The notes beneath the pieces were generated by a model. That model was given only the letters and a program-made list of their open reading frames with translations, searched no databases and was not told where the DNA came from. Positions 24,531 through 33,000 of a stretch of 37,789 bases of DNA are shown piece by piece; within the stretch, counting starts at the first letter, position 1, and each line of letters begins with the position of its first letter. Both the position numbers and the translations under genes were made by a program. The stretch lies in contig CAZUMH010000022.1 in assembly GCA_964621645.1 (NCBI GenBank), positions 1 through 37,789 on the forward strand. The letters are read 5' to 3'. The stretch comes from CAZUMH01 sp964621645. Lineage in GTDB: Bacteria; Zhuqueibacterota; QNDG01; JAGLOF01.

Positions 24531-27035
24531 TTATTTTACCAAGGCAGCTTTCTTCTGCAGGATCTGCTCCCCGGCCCGGCAGCGGATGAGATATACTCCC
24601 GAGGGCAGAAGGCCGCCTCCCCCGTCCCGGCCGTCCCAGAAAACCTCATGCGTACCCGCGGTCAGGCGTTCCTCCAGCAGTGTTCTCACCCGGCGGCCGC
24701 GCATATCGAATATCTCCAGACGTGTCCCGATCTCCCCGGGGATAGTAAACCGTATTATCGTGCTGGGATTAAAGGGATTGGGGTAGGGATCGGAGAGGTC
24801 GAAACCACCGGGCAGACTTTTCCCGTCCCACACGGAAGTTTCCGGAGAAACACCGGCCAGGGCCGCCGCGGTCCCGATAGCCAGCTGGGACATGCGGTGA
24901 AAATAGGAAAGGTTCATATTATTCACGATATCGGCGGTACTGTGATAGTAAGCGTTAAAGTCCCAGGCGTAGTTTTCGATAAGGAGCAGGGCCTGATATC
25001 CATAGTTCCAGAAGGAGGCATGATCACTGTGAGTGGTGGCGTTACCTGTATAGAGGGTGGGGGTCAGATTAAGATTCCACTGGGAATTCCATTTCATCAT
25101 TGAGTCGGCCATGGTTCGGAAATAGCCGCCGGTGTGAATTTCGCAGAGGCCATCGTCGTTGGAATCGTAGCCGAGCATATCCATATTAATAACACCGGCT
25201 ATATCCATATTTTCCTGATAGCATTGGGCGGCATAGGCGGCGCTGCCCTTGAGCCCCTGCTCTTCTCCGGAAAAGAGAGCGAAAACGATGGAATAGGTCG
25301 GATCAGAACCGGAAAGGACCCGGGCCGCTTCCAGAACGGCGGCGGTGCCGCTGCCGTTATCGTCCGCCCCCGGAGCCCAGTAGTAGGCGCTGTTTGTGTT
25401 CTGGGTGATGGAATCGTAGTGAGCGCAGATTATATAGTAAGTGTCCGGATAGGTCGAACCGGTCTTGACGGCAATGATGTTGTAGAGCGTGTAAAGAGAG
25501 CCGCGCACATCCTGTTGCCGCCAATCACCGGCAGCGGAAGCACACAGAAAGGAGCGGTCCGTCCCGAGCCAAAGAGTCTCTTCCGGTCCGAACGTGGCGC
25601 TGAGAATGTCTCCCGGTGGGGCGGCTTCTCTGTTCCAGCTGGTTCCGCCGTCGGCGGTACGGAAGAGGGAACCCCTCCGGCCCCAGGCTATTCCCCGCAG
25701 GCTGTCGCGGAAGGCCACGCTCAGCAAGACATCCGCTCCCGGAATGGGAAGCCATTGCCAGCTTTCACCCTGGTCCCGGCTGGAGTACAGTCCGCCTCTG
25801 CCTCCCGCTATCCAGCCGCGGCGTGGCGTGGAGAAGGTGATGCTGCGCAGCCACTCGTCTGTTCCGGTGGTCATCCTTTTCCAGGATCCGCCGCCGTCCC
25901 GGCTCATGAGAATAAGGCCGTCACGTCCCACCGCCCATCCCAGCTGTTCGTTTGCAAAGTACATATCATACAGGGTCATTCCGGTTCGGCTGGCCAGAAC
26001 TCTCCAGGTGTGTCCGCCGTCCCGGCTGCCCAGAATTATTCCATCTTTCCCGCAGGCCCAGAGGTGGTCCTCGTCCAGGGCATAACAAGCCAACAGAGCG
26101 GACGAAGTAACGGATGGAAGCGGTTCCCAGCCGCTTTCCCTTTCCCGGCGCAGGATCATACCGCCGCTGCCGACGGCGCAGGCCGCTCCCGAGGGCAGGA
26201 GGGCGATATCATGCAGGGTGCGGCCTTCGTCATCCAGGTAGTCACACTGCCAGAAGCGGGATCCCGGTCGCCACGTCATTATTTCAGGCCCGCAGAAAGC
26301 CAGTCCCGAAGCCTCTTCCCCGGAAGCAAGGGCTATCCCCTTGCTGGTGTTAAGTTGATACGCATCCTGAGATGGCGTGTACCCCATCTCCGAGAGCCTG
26401 CTTTTAAGGTAATCCCGGGCCAGGTATATTTGGGGGCTGTAGGAGTAACGGGTCTGGAGCGAATCTTTGGCCCCGTTAATGGTAAAGGAGCGTTCTCCGC
26501 TGAGTTCCTCAACCGTCCGGGTAAGCCGCTCCTGACTGACCGAGTCCAGCAGGGACTTGACCGCGTCAGGCGCGGCGGTATGGCCGGCTATTGTTACTGT
26601 CTCTCTCTTATCCCGTGATCCAGGAGGGGCGCTGAGAGAGTGCAAACGCACGGCGGAAAAGCCGGCGGTCAGGCTGCTGATCTGCCTGAGATCCGTTACT
26701 TTCACCAGGAATCCCGATTCATCTTCCCAGAGAATTCTGGTTCCGGGAAAATCCGGCCTGGTGTCTCCGAGTCCGAAAGGAGATGTGATTTTATTGATCC
26801 AGTAATACGTGCCGATCTCACCATCCCAATCCAGTACAGCAGCTTCGCCGGCCGGAACATCTCTCTCCACGGCTGCCAGCACGGCCTCGCCTGTATCATA
26901 GACCCATACCGCCGCTTTCTGCAGGGAAGGGTCCAGGCCGGAATGATCGGACCGGACAATTATCTGGGAATGCAGCTTCCCTGTCACGGCTATTAAAAGG
27001 ATAAGCGTCAATCCCAAGGATACTGCTCTGCGCAT
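24531..27035 (-). CDS. Secreted M28-family metallopeptidase with internal Ycf48/BNR-like propeller and sorting domain
   Basis: The ATG at 27035 is preferred over 27119 because AAAGGAG lies seven bases upstream and a signal peptide follows (RRAVSLGLTLILLIAVTGKLHSQ). The product is 834 residues. The N-terminal ~180 residues are unassigned. A helix typical of M28 (YLARDYLKSRLSEMGY) comes next. It is followed by about 280 residues of SRDGGxxW-type repeats (GSRDGGHTW, MSRDGGGSW, SSRDQGESW, RTADGGTSW), i.e. a Ycf48/sialidase-like propeller. The zinc peptidase core then shows His539 in CAHYDS, Asp558 in GADDNGSG, Glu591/Glu592 in FSGEEQG, the Asp of NMDMLGYD and His in YHSTAD. It ends with a YPNPFNPST sorting domain. 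I infer an exported aminopeptidase feeding peptide use. Confidence 0.92.
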   Translation of the reverse strand: MRRAVSLGLTLILLIAVTGKLHSQIIVRSDHSGLDPSLQKAAVWVYDTGEAVLAAVERDVPAGEAAVLDWDGEIGTYYWINKITSPFGLGDTRPDFPGTRILWEDESGFLVKVTDLRQISSLTAGFSAVRLHSLSAPPGSRDKRETVTIAGHTAAPDAVKSLLDSVSQERLTRTVEELSGERSFTINGAKDSLQTRYSYSPQIYLARDYLKSRLSEMGYTPSQDAYQLNTSKGIALASGEEASGLAFCGPEIMTWRPGSRFWQCDYLDDEGRTLHDIALLPSGAACAVGSGGMILRRERESGWEPLPSVTSSALLACYALDEDHLWACGKDGIILGSRDGGHTWRVLASRTGMTLYDMYFANEQLGWAVGRDGLILMSRDGGGSWKRMTTGTDEWLRSITFSTPRRGWIAGGRGGLYSSRDQGESWQWLPIPGADVLLSVAFRDSLRGIAWGRRGSLFRTADGGTSWNREAAPPGDILSATFGPEETLWLGTDRSFLCASAAGDWRQQDVRGSLYTLYNIIAVKTGSTYPDTYYIICAHYDSITQNTNSAYYWAPGADDNGSGTAAVLEAARVLSGSDPTYSIVFALFSGEEQGLKGSAAYAAQCYQENMDIAGVINMDMLGYDSNDDGLCEIHTGGYFRTMADSMMKWNSQWNLNLTPTLYTGNATTHSDHASFWNYGYQALLLIENYAWDFNAYYHSTADIVNNMNLSYFHRMSQLAIGTAAALAGVSPETSVWDGKSLPGGFDLSDPYPNPFNPSTIIRFTIPGEIGTRLEIFDMRGRRVRTLLEERLTAGTHEVFWDGRDGGGGLLPSGVYLIRCRAGEQILQKKAALVK

Positions 27036-27129
27036 GGTGGTCTCCTTTGTTTGAAATCGTTCCATTATAAAGAACGGATGAAGGAGGCCAATCCCTCTGA
27101 GATATCGCGGCTGAGACATGTCTTTCCTT

Positions 27130-28539
27130 TTATTTGATGACCTTGATGATGTTTGTCGTCCCCGGAACGTGCAGGGGGACTCCGGCAGTGAAAACCAATG
27201 AATCCGACATTTTTATCCATCCCGATTCACGGGCCAGACGCAGCGTCTCCTTTTCCAGTTTCTCAGTATGGTCCGTTTCCCCCGTCAACACCGGAGCGGC
27301 ACCCCAGACGAGAGCAAGGCGTTGATAGGTATCATGATCCGGAGTAACGGCCAGGATCGACTGCCGGGGGCGATACCTGGCCACCAGGCGGGTGGTACTG
27401 CCTGTCTGGGTGGTGGTGGCAATGGCTCCGGCTCCAATACAGGCGCTTATCTCACAGGCGGAATAGGCGACAGCCGCCTCGGTTGAAAGCGGGCCATGGG
27501 CGGATCGGGTCAGCCACAGCTGGTGGGGAAAATAGGCTTCTGTCCGCAGGGCGATCCTTTCCATCATCGCTACTGTTTCAGCGGCGTATTTGCCCACCGC
27601 GGTTTCTTCGGAGAGCATGACGGCGTCACTGCCGTCCAAAATGGCATTGGCCACGTCGGTGACTTCAGCCCGGGTGGGGCGGGGATTGTCCACCATGGAT
27701 TTAAGCATCTGAGTGGCGGTGATCACCGGTTTGGCGGCCTCATTGGCCTTGCTGATAATCATCTTCTGCACCCGGGGAATATCCTCGATGGGAATCTCCA
27801 CCCCAAGATCACCCCTGGCCACCATGATGCCGTCCGCAGCCTCCAGGATCTCGTCGATGTTGGTCACGGCTTCGTGTTTTTCGATTTTGGCGATGATCCA
27901 GGGATCCTTTCCCGATTTCATGATCAGTTCACGGACTTCCCTGACCTCCGCGGCGGTGCGCACGAAGGAGAGGGCGACCAGGTCCACTCCCTGCTCCAGA
28001 CCGAATATCAGATCATCACGGTCCTTTTCCGTCAACGTGGGAACCGAGAGAGTCTTGTCCGGAAGGTTGAGTCCTTTATGGGATCCGAGCAGGCCGCCAA
28101 CGATGACCCGGCAGAGAATGTCCTTGTCCTTGACGGATTCCACCTCCAGTTCCATCTGCCCGTCGCTCAGGAGCAGACGGGTACCGGGAGAGACGTCCCG
28201 GGCAAGATCCTTATAAGACAGGGAAACCGATTTTCGATCCCCCACGAATTCACGGCCGCTCAGGATAAAGCGATCACCTGATTTAAGCCGGACCTCACCC
28301 TGTTCGAATTGACCAATCCTTATCTTGGGTCCTGATAGATCCTGCAGGAGAGCCACGGGGCGACCGGCCCTGCGGGAGACCTGACGCACCCATTCCATGA
28401 CGCTGAGGTGAGAGGCATGGTCCCCGTGGGAGAAATTAAGACGGGCCACATTCAGTCCTGCCGCCACCAGTTTTTCGATGGCCGCAAAGGAATGGCTGGC
28501 CGGGCCGATGGTCGCTACTATCTTCGTCTTGCGTCTCAT
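27130..28539 (-). CDS. pyk: Pyruvate kinase
   Basis: Pyruvate kinase converts phosphoenolpyruvate and ADP to pyruvate and ATP in the last step of glycolysis. The protein is 469 residues, full length for the short bacterial type. Motifs in order are TKIVATIGPASHS, ARLNFSHGDH, LQDLSGPKIRIG, IIAKIEKHEAV with the catalytic Lys, MVARGDLGVEIP, KPVITATQML and ILDGSDAVMLSEETAVGKY. The C-terminal regulatory domain is present and there is no extra PEP-utiliser domain. Its ATG overlaps the stop of the TerB-like gene in ATGA, so the two are translationally coupled. The M28 peptidase gene starts 95 bp downstream on the same strand and may share the transcript. Confidence 0.97.
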   Translation of the reverse strand: MRRKTKIVATIGPASHSFAAIEKLVAAGLNVARLNFSHGDHASHLSVMEWVRQVSRRAGRPVALLQDLSGPKIRIGQFEQGEVRLKSGDRFILSGREFVGDRKSVSLSYKDLARDVSPGTRLLLSDGQMELEVESVKDKDILCRVIVGGLLGSHKGLNLPDKTLSVPTLTEKDRDDLIFGLEQGVDLVALSFVRTAAEVREVRELIMKSGKDPWIIAKIEKHEAVTNIDEILEAADGIMVARGDLGVEIPIEDIPRVQKMIISKANEAAKPVITATQMLKSMVDNPRPTRAEVTDVANAILDGSDAVMLSEETAVGKYAAETVAMMERIALRTEAYFPHQLWLTRSAHGPLSTEAAVAYSACEISACIGAGAIATTTQTGSTTRLVARYRPRQSILAVTPDHDTYQRLALVWGAAPVLTGETDHTEKLEKETLRLARESGWIKMSDSLVFTAGVPLHVPGTTNIIKVIK

Positions 28540-29003
28540 GGTGCAGCCTCTCCCCTCGTTTTGTCTTTTCTTTCTCGTACGGCAAGTTTCGCTTCGATGA
28601 GCTCATGATGATCCAGCCCCAGCAGAGAGGCCAGATCGTGTACCAGCCGGTCCTCGTGGGCGCTCAGTTGGTTGTCTGAGTAAATAAGCTCCCAGAACAG
28701 CTCCACCAGATGGATTTTTTCGGCCCGGTTAAAGGTGTCGTTGATCAATTTGGTAAAACGATAGAGGTCCGTGCTCTTTTGTCTTTCTTCCCGGGCGGCC
28801 GCTTGAAGGGCCTCCGCCTTTTTTTCATCCAGGCCGTACTCCTGGTGCAGGAGACGATTGATAATAGTCCGTTCCTCTGCGCTGAAATGGTCATCCGCTC
28901 CGGCAACTTCCCGCAGCAGAATAAGGGCGGCCGTCTGAATGGTCAGGCTATTATCTTCCTTTTCAGAGGGCTGGATTATTTTCCTGAAAAACCTGTCTGT
29001 CAT
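28536..29003 (-). CDS. TerB-family (tellurite-resistance-like) small protein
   Basis: The protein has 155 residues, is all-helical and matches the TerB/DUF533 fold by eye. Features are LLREVAGADDHFSAEERTII, where an acidic DxxxSxEE loop is typical of metal-binding TerB, and the second-half partner LIYSDNQLSAHEDRLVHDLA. There is no signal peptide, so it is cytoplasmic. The start has a strong AAGGAGGAAA ribosome binding site. The function of stand-alone TerB proteins is not settled. Coupling to pyk by an ATGA overlap suggests co-expression but not a mechanism. The C-terminus is highly charged (RERKDKTRGEAAP). Confidence 0.8.
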   Translation of the reverse strand: MTDRFFRKIIQPSEKEDNSLTIQTAALILLREVAGADDHFSAEERTIINRLLHQEYGLDEKKAEALQAAAREERQKSTDLYRFTKLINDTFNRAEKIHLVELFWELIYSDNQLSAHEDRLVHDLASLLGLDHHELIEAKLAVRERKDKTRGEAAP

Positions 29004-29053
29004 CTTTTTCCTCCTTCACTGCCCCCGATATGTGAGTATGGGGCTAACGCTTG

Positions 29054-29082
29054 AAATTAAATACTTTTAGAGGCAATGTCAA
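29054..29082 (-). promoter_or_regulatory. Promoter for the TerB-like/pyk transcript
   Basis: On the minus strand a perfect TTGACA (29082-29077) is followed by 17 bases and TAATTT (29059-29054). The predicted transcript start lies about 45 bases before the TerB-like ATG. The -10 element is weak, but the -35 and spacing are ideal. Confidence 0.5.
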
Positions 29083-29096
29083 CATCAAATAAATTC

Positions 29097-29125
29097 TTGA
29101 CTTTATCGGCCGGGAGGCGTATTTT
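29097..29125 (+). promoter_or_regulatory. Promoter for uppS
   Basis: TTGACT (29097-29102), 17 bases, TATTTT (29120-29125). Transcription would begin near 29132, downstream of the ATG at 29076 and upstream of the GTG at 29157. This favours the GTG as the uppS start. The element is divergent from the TerB promoter, with the -35 boxes 14 bp apart. Confidence 0.5.
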
Positions 29126-29156
29126 TCTTGTTACAGTAAATAGTAGAAGGCTATCT

Positions 29157-29915
29157 GTGTCTCTCAAAGAACAAAAACTGAAGAGCAAGATAATCCCCAA
29201 AACCGTTCCGGAACATATTGCTATCATCATGGACGGCAACGGACGCTGGGCCAAGAAACGGGGCTTGCCCCGGGTAGCCGGACACCAGCAGGGAGTGAAG
29301 ACGGTGCGCAGAGTGGTTGAGGCCTGCGGAGACCTGAAGGTGAAGGTGCTGACACTCTACACTTTTTCCACGGAAAACTGGCGCCGTCCCGAGGAAGAAG
29401 TCTCGGCTCTGATGAAGCTGCTCCTGATGACCCTGCGGCGGGAAATCGACGACTTGATGAAGAATAATGTCAAACTGTCGACCATCGGCGAGCTGGACCT
29501 GCTTCCAGCGGATGCTGCCGCCGGAATCAGGGAAGGTGTGGAGCGGACCAGGAACAATACGGGCCTCATCCTTAATCTGGCCCTCAGTTACGGCAGCAGA
29601 GAAGAAATGCTGCAGGCTGTGCGTCAGCTGGCGCACCGGGTACGGGAAGGAAACCTGGACCCTGAGCAGATCAGCAAGCAAGTTCTGGAGGAGGCGCTCT
29701 ACACGGCAGGGATGCCGGATCCGGATCTGCTCATCCGTACCAGCGGAGAGATGCGGTTGTCCAATTTCCTGCTCTGGCAGATGGCCTATACAGAAATCTT
29801 TATCACGGATACATTATGGCCTGATTTTCAAAAAATACATCTCTATGAGGCCATTATCGCTTTTCAACGGCGGGAAAGACGGTTCGGCCGGGTGAGTGAA
29901 CAATTGAGCACCTAA
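29157..29915 (+). CDS. uppS: Isoprenyl transferase (undecaprenyl diphosphate synthase)
   Basis: UppS adds isopentenyl units in cis to farnesyl diphosphate to make the C55 carrier used for peptidoglycan and surface polysaccharides. From the GTG at 29157 the protein has 252 residues, the normal family length, with AGAAGG six bases upstream. The ATG at 29076 would add 27 atypical residues and precede the likely promoter. Motifs are IAIIMDGNGRWAKKRG with catalytic Asp26 (matching Asp26 of the E. coli enzyme), GHQQGVKTVR, LTLYTFSTENWRR, NLALSYGSREE and RTSGEMRLSNFLLWQ. An intrinsic hairpin with a T-run follows. The downstream genes are tamB and bamA. Confidence 0.95.
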   Translation: MSLKEQKLKSKIIPKTVPEHIAIIMDGNGRWAKKRGLPRVAGHQQGVKTVRRVVEACGDLKVKVLTLYTFSTENWRRPEEEVSALMKLLLMTLRREIDDLMKNNVKLSTIGELDLLPADAAAGIREGVERTRNNTGLILNLALSYGSREEMLQAVRQLAHRVREGNLDPEQISKQVLEEALYTAGMPDPDLLIRTSGEMRLSNFLLWQMAYTEIFITDTLWPDFQKIHLYEAIIAFQRRERRFGRVSEQLST

Positions 29916-29992
29916 TCCGGTCCCGGGAGGTCGATTCCTGGAACAAAGGGGAGAGTTAAGCGTCTAACACAAGACAGACAAGCGCGATGAGT

Positions 29993-30022
29993 TGAGGGGT
30001 GTGCCCCTCATTTTCATTTTTT
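29993..30022 (+). terminator. Intrinsic terminator (possible attenuator) between uppS and tamB
   Basis: TGAGGGG (29993-29999), loop TGTG, CCCCTCA (30004-30010), then TTTTCATTTTTT (30011-30022). This is a textbook intrinsic terminator. Only 17 bases separate it from the tamB start, and they include the AAGGTGG ribosome binding site, so no promoter fits between. Transcripts reaching tamB must read through or start upstream of the hairpin. Confidence 0.85.
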
Positions 30023-30039
30023 AAGGTGGTACTGCCTAT

Positions 30040-33000
30040 ATGCGGGGACGACGGTGGATTCTGGTTCTGGCGGTAGGGGCGGCTTTTGTCATCTCGGGGA
30101 TTTACGTGGGATGGCGCGCCTCGGAGGCCAATGAACGCATCCGGCGGCTGCTGGTAGCCAGAATCAGAGAGGTGATGTCCGACAAGGCGACTATAGAGAA
30201 TCTCGAGGTCGGCTGGGGACGGGTACGCCTGCGCGGGATACTGCTGGCCGCTCCGGATGACTCCTACTCGCTCACCATCGAACAGGCAGAGATTGGATAC
30301 AGTCTCTGGAGCCTTCTCCGCTCTCGCTTTAGTCCCTCCCGCGTTCCCAACCAGGCCGTTTTCGTGCGTCCGGTGCTGACACTGCGGTCAAACGGCAATC
30401 TTGTCAGCAGAGCCCCCCCTGACAGCCTGAAAGAAAAACTGCAGAGCTATTCCACTCTCTTTTTGAATATCCGGCGTGTTACTCTGGTGGATGGTAGGCT
30501 GATGGCCCAGGGTTCCCAGGGACGTATCATCCAGCTGGCCCACGGTCTCTACGGCTGGGTTCAGAACAGGGGATCGGAAGAATCATTTGTCCGGCTATCC
30601 GGAAACGTATTTGAATCCCCCCGGAAGAACTTAACACTTGAGGCGCGTCTGAACGTTCCCAGCGGAAGAGTGACCCTGGTGGAAGCCCGCGTGAGAGATT
30701 CCAAACCTCCTCCCCAGCTGCCGCTGCTCCTCCCCGGGTCCATCCAAGCTCTTGAAGGTACCCTGGAGGGTAATTTCTCTTACCAGTCCGGCGGTGAGGC
30801 CAAAGGGAATCTGAGCCTTAAGGAGGGCACCCTCAGCATGGCAGGGGGAGGCCTGTTGTTTACCGGAGTGGATGTCGAAGGCAATCTTGAAGGAAGGGAT
30901 ATTGTCATAAAAACCGATGTGAGGGGATTTAACGGTTCACCATTCACTATTCGGGGTAAAATTCATAACATCTTTAATCCAGAAGCGGATTTGGTCTGCA
31001 CGTTCACCAGATTCGACCTGCCGGCCTTTTTCCGGCATCTGTTCCCGGACAAGAAGGTACCCTTTACGGGTCAGTTAAAAGCCTCTCTTTTAATGAAAGG
31101 ACCGCTGGAAAACCCGAAAATCGAGGGAAAGATTCAATCGAATAACGCGGGTTTCAGTCTTCTGGTTTTTGATCACTTCAGCGCTGATCTATCATTCAAG
31201 GATGATGTGGCGGAACTGTCGGGGGAAGGCAGTGGGAAAGGCGGGCTCAGGGCCCAGCTGCACTATCTGGTCGGATTCAAGGATTCACTGGTAATCCGGG
31301 AAGCCCGGACCAGGATCCAGGGTGATGCCGCCCCCAGTTTTCGCCGTCTGCTTCCCGCGAAAGTAACAGGTGCGAAAACGAGACTGGTCTCGGATTTGCA
31401 GGGCGGGATAAACAGTATAAGGGGATATCTGCAGGGGCGGGTGGCTTTCGGGTTTGCCGGAGCTGACAGCCTGATATTCAAGCCTCGCCTGGAATACGTC
31501 AGTGAAGAGCTTCGGGCCAGTGTCTTCTTGAATGAAGCGGCCATTCTCACCGGAGAAGTGCATAAACCCCTGAAGTCCGGATCATCTTTCCGTTTTTCCT
31601 TCAACAAGGTGGAAGACATCCTTATGCCCCTGGCCGGGGAGTTTTCCTCCGACCCGCTTAAAAGCCTGGATCTGGCGGCGGTGATCAGCGGTACCTATCA
31701 GGATTGGACCCTTACCGGCACAGCGCTGCAGTACTCTCCCACCGGGACGAAAAAGGCGGGTGATGTCGAGCTTCAGGTCCAGGCCTCTGAGCCGGGCACA
31801 TGGGAGTGGCAGGGCGGTGGAACCTACTTTGGTGAAGAGTCCAGAGAACTGACCTGGGAGCTGGCGGGGAAAGATGATGAAAAAGGAGCGCGGATACAAT
31901 CCGGCCGGGTCCGGGACATGATCCAATTCAGCGGTTCCTATCCCTTATGGGGCACAGAAAAACCTGCCGGAACCCTTCGCATCTCAGGATTCTACCTTCA
32001 GGATCTGCACAATATTTTCCCGGGGCTTCGCTTCTGTACCGGGAAAGTGGCCGGGAGAATGGATTGGTCGGATAATTCAGGGAAGGAACGCTTCACGACG
32101 CAATTACATCTCCGAGATTTGAGTCTTTACGGAAGCCGTCTCATGGGTGTTGACCTTGATTACGAGGCTTCCGGACGGGGGTTCGAGACGGCCTCTCTGC
32201 AAATAACCGGCGATTCCCGTCCCCTGCTTTCCGGCCAGGTGGGCCGCAGGGACAGCCTGGAACTGGCGGGTCATTTCGAAGGCGATTCTCTCAGTATCAA
32301 CCAGCTGATGCGGGCTTTAGGCAGCACCGTCCCTTTGACGGGGGAGGCCGCGATTCGGATCGATGTGACGGGGACGGTTTCATCACCCCTCCTTTCCTTA
32401 TCCATGCAGGTCGACAAGGGGCAGATCGGGCCGGTGCAGTTTCATTCCTTCAGCCTGGCGGCTACCGACTCCACCAAGCCGGGAGGCCTCTGGCCGCAGG
32501 GTGTTCTGGTAGTGAACAGGGCTCACCTCTATACTGACCAGGGATGTGAGGTGGAAGCCCGGGGCCGGCTGGACCACGGCTGGGGTGGCGGATCAAGCAT
32601 GTATATTCAGGGCCGGGGTGAACTGCTGGCTCATCTGCCGGCTGTTTCACCCTTGTTCGTGAGAGGACGCGGATCCGGAGAAATATCCCTGAGAATGGCC
32701 CGAGCCTCGGACCGCTGGGTTATCGGCGACGGCAGTGTGTCACTGGAGAACGGAGTCTTAGAGCTGAATGAAATAGCCAGGACTATCGAGAACATCAGTG
32801 TCCGGGCCGAACTCAAGGCGGGTGATCGTCTGCTGGACCTGCAAAAAGTATCCGGAAAAATCGGCAAGGGCACGGTATCGCTGAGCAATCAATTCCCGGA
32901 AGGATATCCCAAAGGGGTCGAGCCGCTCTTCCTCAACAGCTTCTCCCTCAATCTTGGAGTAATCAAGCTGGAAACCAGTGATCCGGGTATCCTCCTGCAC

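Noticed and set aside
25134..26618. Plus-strand open frame of 494 codons opposite the M28 peptidase
   Set aside because: It is antisense to a gene with clear catalytic motifs and repeats. The translation is low in recognisable structure and rich in Gly/Pro/Arg, as expected from GC-rich antisense reading.
29925..29945. GGTCGATTCCTGG resembling a tRNA T-arm
   Set aside because: No acceptor stem, D-arm or anticodon arm can be built around it.
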